Assembly (NCBI GenBank): GCA_012862575.1
Contig: BLSF01000001.1
Span: forward strand, 372,001-436,000
Direction of reading: 5' to 3'
Length of the DNA stretch: 64,000 bases
Source: Parietichytrium sp. I65-24A
Taxonomy: Eukaryota > Sar > Bigyra > Thraustochytrida > Thraustochytriidae
In this document: piece after piece, positions 50,601 through 63,629 of the stretch
Layout of the letters: each line of letters begins with the position of its first letter
Position numbering within the stretch: position 1 is the first letter of the stretch
The notes under the pieces: model-generated
Databases searched by the model: none
What the model was told of the DNA's origin: nothing
The model's input: the letters and a program-made list of their open reading frames with translations, nothing else
Made by a program: the position numbers and the translations under genes

Positions 50601-53600
50601 CTTACTTTGGCCCTATCCTTAACTCCTCGACATCGGATGAGCTTGTTGTTACGTACGGAGGTTCCACGGGCAGTAGATTCACTGCTGTGGATTGTGCGAT
50701 TACGGAGGCAGATGTTCTTATAGTTTGTACCACGGCGAGTGGCACTGGCCAAAATCACGGCTGGGTCGTTCACATCTCCGGACAAAGCTCAGACCTCTCG
50801 CTGGGAGGCATCAACGGAACCAGTTATTCGCCTCCCACTTTAATCGAGTTTGAGCAACCTGCAAACAGTTCTACGGATAGTTCATCCGTCGAAGACGGGT
50901 GCACAGAAGGCGGGGATCAAATCACTCTTGTGGGCGTTGACTTCGGCGATGACTCATCATTGTTGGCGGCTACTTTTGGGGAGACCGGCACCGAATACGA
51001 AGCAGAAAGCTGCTTCATCGAGCCAGGATACGAACACACAAAGATGACCTGCACCCTCCCACCAGGCATTGGCGCAGCTTTAAAGTGGACAGTCTACGTC
51101 GACGGCCAAGCCTCGCGTGTTCCAACCACCAACTACAAGCGTCCAACGCTCGTCAGCTTTGGCGGGGACCCTGTGGACAATGGCGCGTCGACTCAAGGAG
51201 GTGAGACTCTCTACATATATGGGTACGATTTCGGTCCTGAGAACATTCACGACGATGGGGATTTCACCTTCACCTATGGTCTCGACACTGGCCGCGAGTA
51301 TGAAGCATTAAACTGCACCATTAGCTCGCCGCCGTCTCTGCAAGTGGTGACATCATTAGGAAGCACATACCGAAAGGAAATTCAACAATTGAGCATTGTG
51401 GCTACCCCGACTCCAGAAGTACAGACATTTAATATCTCACAAGGACAGCCAACCCAGGTGCTTAATTTTACTGCATTGGGCGGAAATGTTTTCGTGGAGG
51501 TAACTTCCGCGCAGCTCATCGAATTCGGGACCGATACACTTGTGACACTTACGCTCGACACACGTGCCTGCGTTCTATGCTCGGTCAAGACTTTGGAGAC
51601 CACCTCAACGCCCGTTGACCTCTCGGATATCGATGCGCTCCAGGAAGCTCTGGACGAGTTTTCAAACATCGGAGCTGGTCAAACCGAAGTCACGTATGTG
51701 ACAAATAGTTCTGTCCTTATCGAGTTCATTGGACCAAACATCAGGGGAGATGCTCCATTACTAACCGCCGACGGAGATGCAGAAGTGTCCTTACTTCGAA
51801 GAGGAAGCTACCCTGGCTTTCTGCTTTCATATCCAAACACAACAAATGATGACGACCCGAACGAGGGCGACACCATTTGCCTGCCGTGGGATGCTTCGGC
51901 CGATCATGTCCTGGAAGCACTGCGAGACTTGGGCCTTGACGCGACTGTGGAACGGTTGGCTCATGTGACGAACCAACAAGCTGTTTACGCTATTTCCATC
52001 TATGGGGAGAGCAATCCATCGCTTTTCAACGTAAGCTTTGACGATGGAACATGTGGGTCTGGAAAGCCGGTTTGTTTAGCTGATTCGGAATGCTTGAAAA
52101 CCACGGACATGGTCAGTCACTTTACAGAACTTTCGTTCCAGCTCAAGGTGAACGCAACAGAGTGCAGATTTTGCGCCAACCAGGACGTTGAGTATTCTGA
52201 GACGTTCTCTTTCGATGATTCGGAAGAAGATCTTCAGCTTGCTCTCAATAATATTGAGAGCATCGGTGGCAGAGTCATCGTGCAAGTGGAGAAGTCGTCA
52301 TCTCAAAATTCTCTGCAGTGGACATTGACGTTTGACGAAACCCTCGGAAACTTGCCCAACGAAATTGTTTCAATCAGCGCGGTGTATGGTGACTCGGTAA
52401 CTCTTCACAGTCGGCAGGTTCTTTCCTCGGGAAATGAGATTGCTCGTGATGCAGCCGTCGGACTAACGTTGGGGGATTCTGCAGTTTCACTCACACTTGA
52501 CATGACCGATTCCAGCATAGCGCAAGCCGTGGCTAGTTTAGGAGTTCTCGGGCCGGTCACGGTGACCAGGGTAGATATTGCGGATGGCATTGGAGCTGTC
52601 GATTTTACGATCACGTTTGAAAATGGCGCTAATGGCGACATTGCGCAGTACTCGTGTGACGCACTTAGCGCAGACTTGGCTCTTGACACCGAGACGCACG
52701 GCACCTCTTCCCAAACCGGAGTGGGATGTTCGTGTAGCACTGTGCAGGACGGAACCTTTCTTAGCGATGGATATGTAAACGCGAGCGTGGCGGATGGATA
52801 CGTCTATTTTGAGCATGACGCATCGGAGGAAGTCCTCAAAACAAGAATTCTTTCTGCCTTCACAGAGCTGAATTCCGAAGACGTCGTGGTTGTGCGCTCC
52901 AAGACTTTAGAGGATGAAGAAAATACCTACTCCTGGGCGGGCGGCTACACGTGGTCCATTGACACCGGGCTTTTTCCTCGCCAGGATGCCTCATTAGCAG
53001 ACAGCTGGAACATCCCTCTCGTATCTGTTACTCCTCGAAGCCTTGGAGCCTCCATAGCGACCTGCTTGACGGCTCCGGGCGTGGGAGTTAACATGAAGTT
53101 GCTTGCGCACATATCGAACCAGGTGTCGGACTTGTTCTCTGGGGCGTTTTCTTATAAGGCGCCGGCCATCAACAGCTTTGAGCCCTCCGTGGGAGTAACG
53201 GAGTCAGGTTTTGAGCTGATTGTTGAAGGAGAAAATTTTGGATGGAGTCAAGGGCCGATTCCGCAGGTCTGGTTTCAAAATGTCGCAATGACCGTCTTGT
53301 CTCACACTGACACCCGGATCACTTTTGAAGTGCCTCAGAAGCTGCAACGAAATGCCAACAACATTGTGAGGGTAAAAATCGGAGGGCAGGATACAGTCTC
53401 CTATTACAGCTTTGGTCCGCCGGTTGTGGACAACATCGCCGCAGTGAATCCCCCCAAAGACGAGAACAACGTCGAACCGCCACAGTCCATCGTCATCAGA
53501 GGGAGCAACTTTGGCTATTACAGCAGCACCTCTGACTATGTGAAAGTATCTGGCATGCCGTGCCTTGTGGAAGAATGGGCTCATACCTATATTTACTGCA

Positions 53601-56600
53601 ATCTGACCAAGCTGGTTGGCGACATGTACATCACAGTCGGTAGCCAGACGAGTGAGCGACTCGATTTTGATTACACCTCGCTTTTCCAGCCTCCTGTTGT
53701 CACGAGTATAAGCGCTTGCACAGAGCCAAACAACTCGACACAATGCTCAACTGCCGGAGGGGACTCTCTGACTGTGTTCGGAGAAAACTTTGGGTCTTAC
53801 ATTGACGGAGAAGTCTACATTGGCACAGAGAAATGTACGGTGAGTGATGCCTCGGCCAATTACATCGCAACAAAGGTAACCTGCCAAATCCCTGAAGGAG
53901 AAGGGCTGCAGTACATCTACGTCAAGACTGGCTGGAAGCGCTCAGAGCAGGTGATCCCTTTCTACTATGCATTGCCCCTAATATACGACATCAGCCCTTC
54001 AACCGGCACCACAGAAGGAAACTATGAAGTGACAATTTCGGGAACAAATTTTGGAGTTAGTGGTCCAAATGTCACCTTCCATGATATGTGGGAATGCAAC
54101 GTGACATCCTTCTCACACAACACGACCGTGTGTGAGGTTCCTGAGGGTCAAGGCTTGGTCGACGTCTATATTGATGTAGCTGAGCAGAGGTCAACTCTTG
54201 GCCAATTCGATTACTTCCTCCCGTCTATAGCAGGCATTGATCCGACGCATGGTCCGACGGAGGGCGGTTTTTCCCTGACGGTATTTGGACAGGACTTTGG
54301 AGTCAGTGGGGCTGTATATATTGACGGGCTCTTTTGCGAGGACACAAACTATGGACACGACTTAATTGAGTGCATCGTGCCGCCTGGGTCTGGCCAGAAT
54401 CTGACAGTGGTGGTGGTGTCGGCTGGCCGGGGAAGCAATGAAACAGTTTTCAGCTATGATCCTCCTGAACTCTTTGCTTGTACGCCAGCTGAGGGATCCA
54501 CTGAGGGCGGGGAACCGATCGTCCTGACGGGAATTAATTTTGGAGAAATAGCAGAGAATGCTGCTGTGTTCATTGGTGCGCGGGAGTGCCCCATTGTAAA
54601 CATCTCTTCGTTTGAAATCACCTGCACATCCCCAGAGGGAGTTGGGGTGGACCACGTAGTTACTGTGCAGGTCAAGGATGAGTTTACAACGAACTCGTTC
54701 GTCACGTTCTCGTATTCAGCTCCCGAGATTAGCCGTGTGATGCCGCAGCCTGCAAATGCTTATGGAGACTCGTTGGCCATCTACGGATACAATTTTGGAA
54801 GCAGCGCGGCTACTGTCGACCCAAATGCCACAGACTTGGAAGTCCTGATTTCCGGCGAGGGGTGTAACAACACGATTAGAGAAGGTCATCGGTCGATCAA
54901 GTGTCAGATGGAGAGCGCCATCGTCGGTTATCACCTTGTCGAGCTCTATGTCGCGGAGCAGTCGACAGAGTTTGACGAAATGTTTGCCGTTTGCAGATCT
55001 GGGTACTACGGTCAGGTCGGAGAGTACTGCCTACCATGTCCTGCACATGCAACGTGCTATGGGTATGATGACGGAGAAAATTACCACTATGATCCATTGA
55101 GTTTGCCTGGGTACGGTTCAATCAACCGCACCGAGTTCACACAGTGCGAGCCGACGGAGGCTTGCCTCGGAAACGACACTTGCGCCGTGGGCTACGAACA
55201 TAAGAATGTGCTCGTAGGAAGACTCTGTAACGCATGTGCTGACAACTATTATCGCCTAGAAGGCAAGTGTATCGAGTGTCCCGACATGGCTTGGCTGATT
55301 CTGATTGCTTGCTTCCTCACGGCTGGGCTGCTCTGCTCCATCGCCTACTTTTTGACCAAGTACGGCGTTCAGCTCGCGGCAGTCTCTATCTGCATAGATT
55401 TTTGCCAGGTAGTGTCCCTCTTCGCTTCATATGATTTTGAGTGGCCATCGGTGGTTACCAATGCCTACAGTGTCCTCTCCGCGTTTAATTTGAATCTCGA
55501 TCTGGCAAGCCCAGAGTGCTCCGTCGGCTGGGACTATGAGACCAAGTGGTACATCATGTTCTTCATGCCGGTTTGCTTTGGTTTCATCTTCTCGGGCTCC
55601 ATCATTATCTCCTTCGTCAAGCACACTTATAAGACCGTCTCGAAGAAAGTGAAGGAAAAGGCGCACCGCCGAAATGCTGTCGCTCCAAGTGCACCCAACG
55701 CTGCAGCCTTTGCAGCAAAGGAGGAGGAGCGAGATGACGAGATGGTGGCCATGGACGAAAAGGTTCTCCTTGTAGATGATAACGACATGGAGTCGTACGA
55801 TGCGTCTTTCAATCGCTTCATTGACGCCGAGTTTGGAGCATTCTTGATCATGTGTTACTACCTCTACCTATCCGTGATGAAGAAATGCTTTGAGACGTTC
55901 AGATGCACTGAAGGGGCCATCCCACTTCTGCGAGCCGAACCGTCTGAACCATGCACTGACCAGGGCACATTTTACAACCGTATCCATGGCCTCGCAATCC
56001 TTGGGATTTTTGCATATGGCATTGGCGTCCCAGCGGTGATTGCGTATCTTCTGATCAAGCATAGAGACTACATCAAGCAGGACCAGGAGCGACGCGAGAC
56101 GGCACTGAACCCTACTGAGTCCTCTGCCGCAAAACGAATTCAGAGCGTGTTTAGAGGTTATTATGTGCGCCGAGTGGTGGACCCACGTGCCATTTTGAGG
56201 CGCCACAAGACTCTCACGCACATCGGGCGAACTCGAGCAAAGTACGGGAAGCTCTACGAAGACTTCACCGGAGACTGCTATTATTGGAGGCTCGTTCTGA
56301 TGATCCGCAAGGTGGTCCTAGTGATGATCACCATGTTTCTGGACGACAAATTCAAACAGAGCACTCTTGCTTTCGGTGTCTTGTTTTCATCCTACGCGAT
56401 GCAAGTGCATAAAAAGCCATACTTGAACCGATACCCGGACAACAAGCAAAAGCGAAAACACATCAAAGCCTACAAAGAATGGAAGCGTCGAGCGGAGATT
56501 CGGAATGCAGTGCAGAAGACCGAAGGCCGTGTTCGCGCATTTCAAAGCGCTCTGCGCCGCCGTCTCCAAGACGCTGCGCAGAGGGTGGGCCTCGAAAGCG

Positions 56601-59600
56601 GCGCGGATAACCTTAGGGAGAGAATCGATCTTCGACAGCTAGAGGTTAGTCGCGAAGCCGGAGCAGCCCTTCGACGCCTTGTGCAAGAGGAATATGCGGC
56701 AAACCCGGAGATGGCGAGAAGTATGACCCCGGCCGAAAAGAGGTGGTCTCTATTGCGCAAATTCGTTCGTGAGGTGAACGACCAGGAGAAGTTTGAGCTC
56801 AACCAAGAAGCGGCCCAGTACCTGAGACACGATGCTTGGGAATGGCTCTTTGACTATAACACTTTGGAGACCATTTCGCTGACGACGCTGATGTACATCT
56901 TACTCTTTGGTCTACTTTTTGACACGTATGCCGCCCAAAGTGACAGTGTCCGGATCAATGTGCTGGCATCCATTACCATCATGATGTTTTTGGTTGTCAT
57001 CATGCTCCTTTTTTCGTCTGTCCTGGTGGACGTGAAGCGAAAGTTTTACCCCGTTGTGCGAGAAAAGATTGCGAAGGAGGGACTCCGGGCAGTCCTCAAG
57101 ATGGTTGTGCCTCGACGATTCAGAAAGACGGGCGCCAAAGAGAACGAAAACAAGTCCAAGCGAGCCGTCACCAATGAAGCAATCTCCACGGTTCTTGCGC
57201 CACGTCGTGGCCAGTGGGTATCTCCTGTGAATCCATTCGCTACTTTGAAAAAGCAGAATGACGACCTCGTCAGAGCGGAAGAGGCGCGCATCCAAGCTAT
57301 CATGGCGAGCAAGGCAAGACACCAGCAAGAGCTGGAGGAGCGCGAGCAAAAGCGTCAAGAGGAACAAGAGAGGCTTGAAGAGGAGTATAGGCTAAAGATG
57401 GAGTCGGTCGAGGCAGAGCTCCAGGAGCTCGCTGCGCTGGAGGAGGCCGAAAAGGCGTTTGAAGAAAACTTGAGCTTGGAGCTGGAGGAGGAAGCAAAGG
57501 CGCTAGAGCTCGAAATTGCCAAGAAACTACATCAGGCGTCCGTATCGAATCTCGGAGCCGAAGATGCCCTTGTTGAGGACGAGGCAGCACTGGAAGCAGC
57601 CGAAGCTGCGCGAAAGGCAGCAGAGGAGGCAGATGTAGCCACATTGCGAGCTTCAGAACTGGAGCGCCAAGCCGAAGAGGAGCGCATTCGCTTTGCAGAG
57701 GAGCTTGCCAAATCCGAGGCCGAGGAGAAGGTGCGCCTCGAGAAGGAGGCAGAAGAGTTAATGAAAGAGCAGCTGGCGGCCGAAGAGGCGCTTTTGAGCG
57801 CACAAGTAGAGGCTGAAAAGCAGGCACAGCTTGCAGACCTCAAATCGAAACACGCAGATGAGATTGCTGCAGCAATAGAAGAACTCAACCGCATGGGAGA
57901 CGAAGTCTCCTCCACGTATCGTAAACAGCAAGAAGAAATCAAGGCAAGGCTCAGCGAGAGGAGAATCAAAAAGAACGGAACCTTTCGAAGGCGCAAGGAC
58001 CGCCCGCCGCCTGCAGACGAAGAGGAGCGGAAGCTTTTCGAGATTGAGGATAAGTTGCTTGATTTGGCGGACCAGCAGGAGTCAGAGGAGCGCATGTTGG
58101 AGGAGAAGATGGAGTTAGAGTCGCAAGAGCGTATGGCGAAAGCCAAAGCTGACATTCAGCACGACGTCGAAAAGCAAATGCAGGAAATGGCCGAATTCGA
58201 GAGCTTCCTCAAGGAGGAGGAGATGAAGTTTGACGACGAGACCCGAGCATTGGAGGCTGAGCTCGAGAAGGAGCACCAGGCGGCCTTACTGCAAGCTCAA
58301 GAGCAAGGTCTGGATGAAGATGAGATCAGGCGCATCAAAGAGGAGTATGAAAAGAGGATGGGAGATCTTCGAACCAAGCGTAGTCTGGAGAGGGCCGCTC
58401 TGCGAAAGAAGCTTGAGGCCAGAAGGATGGACCGAAACGCTCAAGCGCAAAAAGAATCCGAGGAGAAGGAGCGCGTCAGACTTGAAGAGATGCAGAAAGC
58501 TTCGGAAAGGATTGCAGCCGAGAAAGAGAAGCTAGTCGAGATATCTGCAAAGGAGGCAGAGTCGGGTCTTACATCTCGCGAGGAAGCTGACCGACTTCGC
58601 CAAGAGTATGAAACCCATACCGTGGAGCTTCAGCGCAAGAACGATGCCATCAAGGAAGAGCGCAAGGCTGCATTGGAGCGCCGGCGCCTGAAGAAGATCG
58701 CCGATATGGAACATAAGAAGAAAGAGGAGGAGGCTCGCCGAAAGCAAGCCGAAGAAGCGGAAGCTCGTGCCCGTGAGGCCGCAGAAGCAGAGGCTGTCGC
58801 CAAGGCAGCGGCCGAGGCGAGGGAGTTGGCTGAAAAGAAGGCCAAGGAAGAGGCTGAACGGATCGCCGCGGCGCAAGCATCGGCAGCCAAAGCCGGGCCG
58901 TCTCAAGAAGAGATCAATAAGGAGCTTGAGAGAATCAAGCAGGAAGGAATTGAAAAGAAGCGCCAGTTGGAAGACAAACTTAGAGAAGAGAAGCTCTCTC
59001 AACGGGCAAAACTTCGTGAGCGACTGGCCAAGAAGAAGAAGAGTGCCGAAGATAAGAAGGCTGCGGTTCTCGCAGAGAAAGAGCGGGAGCAGCAAGCTCT
59101 AGACAAAAAGATGGAAGAGGAGGACCAAGCACTCAAGCAGAAGCAAATGGAAGAGATTCAACAAATTGAACAGGCTAAGATCGAGGTGTTCCTGGACGAC
59201 TCCTCCGCAAAAGGCCTCGCAGAGGGTGTGGCTGCATGGCGAAAGCGAAAAGCTGAGGCGGAGAAGAACAAACAGTTCCAAGGTCCAAAGCGTTCCGATA
59301 TCCTCAGCGCAGACTTTGCCGCGAAGTCAGAGAGAATCGAAAAGCTGGCTGCCGAGATCCGGTCGAATAAAACGTTGTTGCTTAAGGAGCATGAGGATGG
59401 AGAAGATCACGACGACGAGAACGATGCCATTTCCAAGCAGGAGCAAGATTTGGAGAAGCGGATTCGTGAGCTGAACAATCTTTATGTAAATCTGACCGAG
59501 GAAATTGATGCCGAAGTTACTCGGATCACCAACGAAGCAGCCGTGCAGAAAGCGCGGCAGAAACGGAAGCTTGAGACTCTCAAGAGCTTGCTCCTTAATG

Positions 59601-59704
59601 GACAAGATATTGATATTCAAGACGGCGGAAAAGAGGCGGAGCGAAGACCCACGGAGATGGTCGTTAACTTGGATAAACTTCAGATGGCTGACTTTGGAAT
59701 GTAA
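44671..59704 (+). CDS. Giant receptor-like protein: Cys-rich, cadherin and IPT/TIG repeats, multipass membrane, IQ, coiled-coil tail
   Basis: Exons 44671-44749 and 44859-59704 join through a 109-bp GTAAGT..CAG intron and encode 4974 aa. Exon 1 is a signal peptide (MRVLLLAVIGSLLISYCDA). Residues about 28-340 are ephrin-receptor-like cysteine repeats (AGYYC, CPAGTYG). About 430-1585 holds some ten cadherin repeats with the calcium-linker pattern DxND/NExP (for example VQDINDPPLF, VRDVNEAPVF) and LDYE motifs. About 1595-3360 holds thirteen IPT/TIG domains (GGxxxxxxGxNFG). They are interrupted after the sixth by ~600 residues of other beta repeats. A second Cys-rich stretch precedes about eight hydrophobic segments between 3504 and 4090. 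An IQ motif (AAKRIQSVFRGYYVRRV) sits among them, and a charged coiled coil (about 4160-4900) ends the protein. It is probably a cell-surface adhesion or sensory protein with a cytoskeletal tail; the function is unproven. Confidence 0.9.
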
Positions 59705-60867
59705 ATGTGAACTTATTCTTAGAATACTGGTCAGTCAAAAGTCATGCCGCGAAGCATTTGGATAGATTAGAACAAAATTAATTAATGCAATTGTAAGATA
59801 CAAACGATTGAGAAAGCTTTTCGTGCCGCAGTTCCAAATGCCGAGAGCTTTTACTTCCACACACGCACCACACTTGGTTCCGAGCAGAAGAACCCTCCGC
59901 TATCGGGCATAGTGTCAAACAGTAGGCATTCCAGAAGATCAAGATCGGAAGGACCTTCTCCCCCCAGAATATTCACAACTTCATAGTATTCATGCGTCCT
60001 CTTCCCCCGTAATCCAGGGGAAATCGAGATTTCTTTTCTACTTGCCTACATTAGACTAGGCTAGAGGTTAACACGAAGGGAGCTGGGATATGCTGGGATA
60101 GACTTGATTGTGCTCATGAATGGATGATTGATGGTGAACAATGTCGCGCGCATGTGAAGAAAGAGTGAGTGCTTCCGTCGTGCCGTCATGGCATACAACG
60201 CCGCACAGCGCCACGCAACCCACGACAAATACAGTGAACTAACTTTTTTCTTGAAATCAATCAATCCATTTAATAAAAGAGCGGAAAGAAATGGAAGAAA
60301 TGGCTTTCCCGTTGTCCCTTCACTCGACGGCTACTAAGTCTCCGAGTCATGCTACTAGTACTACCGATACTTGCAAACGGAAATGTGTCATCAGAGAATT
60401 GACATGTGAAACGTGAGAGACAGTCAGCCGAGACGGAAGGAGTGATTGTTCAAAAGAATGAATGATGTGGATGTGAACTGTGAAATCTTGGCCGACGGAC
60501 TGTGTCTCGGATGCAGAGGATGTAGAAAAGCGAGTGTTTTGACTATTTTTGACTGTGTGGTGGTGTAAATCTTCGGTTTCTTCGGTGGTGGATGACAGCG
60601 CGACACTGTGAACACGCGAAAAAATCATTGATAGAGCGTGCACGGCGTGTACCATAACTCGTACGGGCTGGGGAATGCTTGCTGGGAAGTCGAGGGTTTC
60701 CAGTACGGGCCGATAGGTTTAGTCCTAACCGAGTCGTTCGCGTGGGTGGGTGGCAGAGTAAGGGAAACTTGGATAGATCGCGTTGTGCAGGCGCAAGTCA
60801 GCAGACCCGCAACGTTGGAGAGAGAATCGTGAGGAAGCAAGCGACTCGCAGCAACAAGCAACGCAAG
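59705..60867. other. Spacer between giant receptor and thiolase genes
   Basis: About 1.2 kb with no supported gene. Short frames near 60061-60655 on the minus strand lack features. The thiolase frame is open upstream of its ATG to a TTG at 60679, but this leader has no conserved sequence. Confidence 0.55.
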
Positions 60868-62172
60868 ATGACGAACAACAGAGTGAACAAGCTCGTGAGC
60901 CACCTGGCCTCCGGTGCTTCGCAGCAGAATGGACTGACCATGCAGGAGACTTCCAACCAAGCCTCCTCGTTCGGCAAGGTTGGGAGTAAGAGCGACGACG
61001 ACGTGGTGATCGTGTCCGCGCTCAGAACCGCAATCGGCCGCGCAAGAAAGGGAGGATTCAAGGACACCAAGCCTGATGATCTCCTCACCGCTGTGTTCAA
61101 AGGGGTCCTCGAGCAGACCAAGATCGACCCAAAGCTGATTGACGATGTGATTGTCGGAAACGTGCAGCAGTCTGGAGCGTACTCTATGCCAGCTCGTACT
61201 GCCATGTTCCGCGCTGGGATCCCTGAGACTGCCTCTGTGCGTGCTGTCAACAGGCAGTGCTCCAGTGGTCTTCAGGCTGTCGCCTCTGTGGCTGCCGAGA
61301 TCCACTCCGGATTCATTGACATTGGCATCGGCGCTGGTGTGGAGAGCATGACCAACGGAGGAAACCCAGGAGATCCATCAAGCCTTCCACCAATGAACCT
61401 CAACGAGATCTTTGCAAACAAGATGGCTGCTGCTTCTCTCACTCCTATGGGAATGACCTCCGAGAACGTTGCCGAGAAGTACGGAATCACTCGCGAGGAG
61501 CAGGACCAGCTCGCAGTCAAGTCGCACCAGAAGGCTCTCGCTGCACAGAAAGCTGGCAAGTTCAAGGACGAAATCGTCCCTGTCAAGACCATCATCGAGG
61601 ACAGTGAAGGAAACGAGAAGGAGGTTGTTATCGACAAAGACGAGGGCCCTCGCGAGGGAACCACCATGGAGGGCCTCGCCAAGCTCAAGCCTGCATTTAA
61701 GAAGGGAGGAAGCACCACCGCTGGAAACGCATCCCAGGTGTCTGACGGTGCTGCCGCAGTTCTCCTCATGAAGCGCTCCAAGGCAAAGGAGCTTGGCCTT
61801 CCAATCCTCGGTGCATTCCGCGGATTCAAGGTTGCCGGCTGCGACCCAAACATTATGGGCATCGGCCCAGCGGTGGCCATCCCTGGCCTCCTGAAGGACA
61901 CTAGCCTCAAGGTCTCTGACATCGATGTGTTCGAGCTCAACGAGGCTTTCGCCAGCCAGGCTACCTACTGTGTGAAGACCCTCGGAATTCCAGAGGAGAA
62001 GCTCAACCCTAACGGAGGAGCTATCGCTCTCGGCCATCCTCTGGGCATGACTGGAGCTCGCATGACCGCAACTCTGCTCCACGAGCTCAAGCACTCAAAG
62101 AAGAAGCTCGGAATTGTATCAATGTGCATTGGAACTGGTATGGGCGCTGCTGGGCTCTTTGAGGCAGAATAA
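60868..62172 (+). CDS. ACAA1: 3-ketoacyl-CoA thiolase, peroxisomal, with PTS2
   Basis: A single-exon gene for 434 aa. It cleaves 3-ketoacyl-CoA with CoA to acetyl-CoA and a shortened acyl-CoA, the last step of beta-oxidation. The N-terminus carries a perfect peroxisomal targeting signal 2, RVNKLVSHL (R-V-x5-H-L, residues 5-13). Thiolase signatures are all present: nucleophilic Cys131 in [11 protein letters not shown], then [23 protein letters not shown] with the catalytic His, and [12 protein letters not shown] with the second Cys. The ATG at 60868 is chosen because PTS2 must be N-terminal; the frame upstream is open but has no ATG. Codon use is biased to C-ending codons like SHMT, which suggests strong expression. 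Confidence 0.97.
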   Translation: MTNNRVNKLVSHLASGASQQNGLTMQETSNQASSFGKVGSKSDDDVVIVSALRTAIGRARKGGFKDTKPDDLLTAVFKGVLEQTKIDPKLIDDVIVGNVQQSGAYSMPARTAMFRAGIPETASVRAVNRQCSSGLQAVASVAAEIHSGFIDIGIGAGVESMTNGGNPGDPSSLPPMNLNEIFANKMAAASLTPMGMTSENVAEKYGITREEQDQLAVKSHQKALAAQKAGKFKDEIVPVKTIIEDSEGNEKEVVIDKDEGPREGTTMEGLAKLKPAFKKGGSTTAGNASQVSDGAAAVLLMKRSKAKELGLPILGAFRGFKVAGCDPNIMGIGPAVAIPGLLKDTSLKVSDIDVFELNEAFASQATYCVKTLGIPEEKLNPNGGAIALGHPLGMTGARMTATLLHELKHSKKKLGIVSMCIGTGMGAAGLFEAE

Positions 62173-62496
62173 ATGTCGTTCCACCATGCTTTTTATTATT
62201 CACCAAATAATTTTAACTGTAATTTTGACACGTCTCCTCTCTCCACATTCTCCACATTGTAACAGTTGAATGGATCCTGGTGACTCTCAGGATGGTAAAT
62301 ATTTGCATCGTTCAAACAGTTCAAACACTTGAATCCTTTTACACCTTCGTTACGAGTACTGGTACACCAACTACGCAACTCTCAAAGTCAATTCAAAGGT
62401 GTGCACGCTGGAACTTGTGCCGTTCGACGGCGTTCGAGACGTCGAGGACCAGCGTGTGCGCTAATCGGCAATACCAAGTAGCAAAGGAACGTCTAC

Positions 62497-62570
62497 CGCA
62501 CGGGTTCAAGCGGAGGCGAACGATAGTGTACAACTGTGTAACCCCTGCCATAGTGGGGTGAACGCACGGG
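62497..62570 (+). repeat. ~45-bp dispersed repeat, copy B, with flanking 8-bp direct repeats
   Basis: The core (62512-62558) starts GGAGGCGAACGATAGTG and ends CCCCTGCCATAGTGGGG. CGCACGGG occurs on both sides, at 62497-62504 and 62563-62570. The 3' part can fold as ACCCC/GGGGT around a 9-base loop. Confidence 0.75.
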
Positions 62571-63247
62571 CCTGTGACTTGAGATCTTAGGATCGCGCGA
62601 ACGATCACAATTCACGACTTCCCTCTGGATCTCGCACTTTTCAATATGACCAGTGGCTCCGAGTTAGCGCTGGGGTACAGAGTACCAAAGCGAGTCGAAA
62701 GTTGCTGATGTTTGTGATTGCAGCAACGACAGCTAGCTGTGACTGTGAGTGTTGGGCCATGATTCTCGCGAATACAATGAGTATTGGGCGACGAGTGCTC
62801 ACTTTCAGCAACATGTTGGATCTTCAGATCTACGACGATTGCTCGCCAACGAATTTTGATTTGTTACTACAGTACCGGTACGGTGCCAGAACTGCCTACG
62901 CGTACCGTGTTTCGCAAGATGGAACTTGTATTGTGGGCTTGCCTTGGGCCATCATGGTCAGCCAGCAAGCGCACAAGCCCGACGTCGTTTACGAGCAGCT
63001 AGACCTGGACAGAGGAACGACCCATCCGAATTTGCAGCTCTGCTCTAGGGATCCTAGGTCCGTTTGCGGCCCAAAAAGTGATGACAGACTTGGAAGATAG
63101 AAGAGCGGTAGCATTGTGCTTTGGTGCAATTCGTGGCAGAGTATTTCACAAACCAGATCTGGACTCGCCGAGCTCTGGAAGGAAGACTAGCGTAGGTGTC
63201 ACTTCGTGAGACAATCGTGAGACAACCAAATTTGGTATCTTCAGGGT

Positions 63248-63311
63248 GGTTTGACAGAGGAGGCGAATGACAGTGACCAGCTGTAACCCCTCCATAGTGG
63301 GGACGGTTTGA
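63248..63311 (+). repeat. ~45-bp dispersed repeat, copy C, with flanking 7-bp direct repeats
   Basis: The core (63259-63302) starts GGAGGCGAATGACAGTG and ends CCCCTCCATAGTGGGG. GGTTTGA occurs on both sides, at 63248-63254 and 63305-63311. Confidence 0.72.
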
Positions 63312-63629
63312 GTAGCTAGATGGAGCTCCTATGGCTCTCTTACCATCGACATGGTACGAGCGTGCATGAAAGGCGACTTCCGTATACCGGGTTGAAATCG
63401 GTTGCACGGATGTCACCAAGGGGCACGAGAACCCCGCGCTGACAACTTCTCGCCAATGTGTGATTCAAATATTTATCTGCGTCTAGGCACTTGGCCATGC
63501 CGGTTCAAAATCCTTCTGGTCCGGATTGGTGACAATGCGGAAACATTTGGCAGGGAAGAACTCATTGCAAATGTATCGCTCGAGTGCCATCCAACAGGTT
63601 CCAGAACCTAAACTCGAGCAGGCAAGAAG

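Larger units (their letters stand above)
62173..63629. other. Spacer with two copies of the dispersed repeat
   Basis: About 1.5 kb downstream of the thiolase. It holds copies B and C of the ~45-bp dispersed repeat. Short plus-strand frames at 62280-62561 and 62702-63100 run through or beside these repeats and are not supported as genes. Confidence 0.55.

Noticed and set aside
60679-60867. N-terminal extension of the thiolase
   Set aside because: Begins with TTG, and would bury the PTS2 signal that works at the N-terminus.
62702-63100. Plus-strand frame of 132 codons downstream of the thiolase
   Set aside because: No domain or signal; begins with a TTG-type codon and lies between copies of a dispersed repeat.
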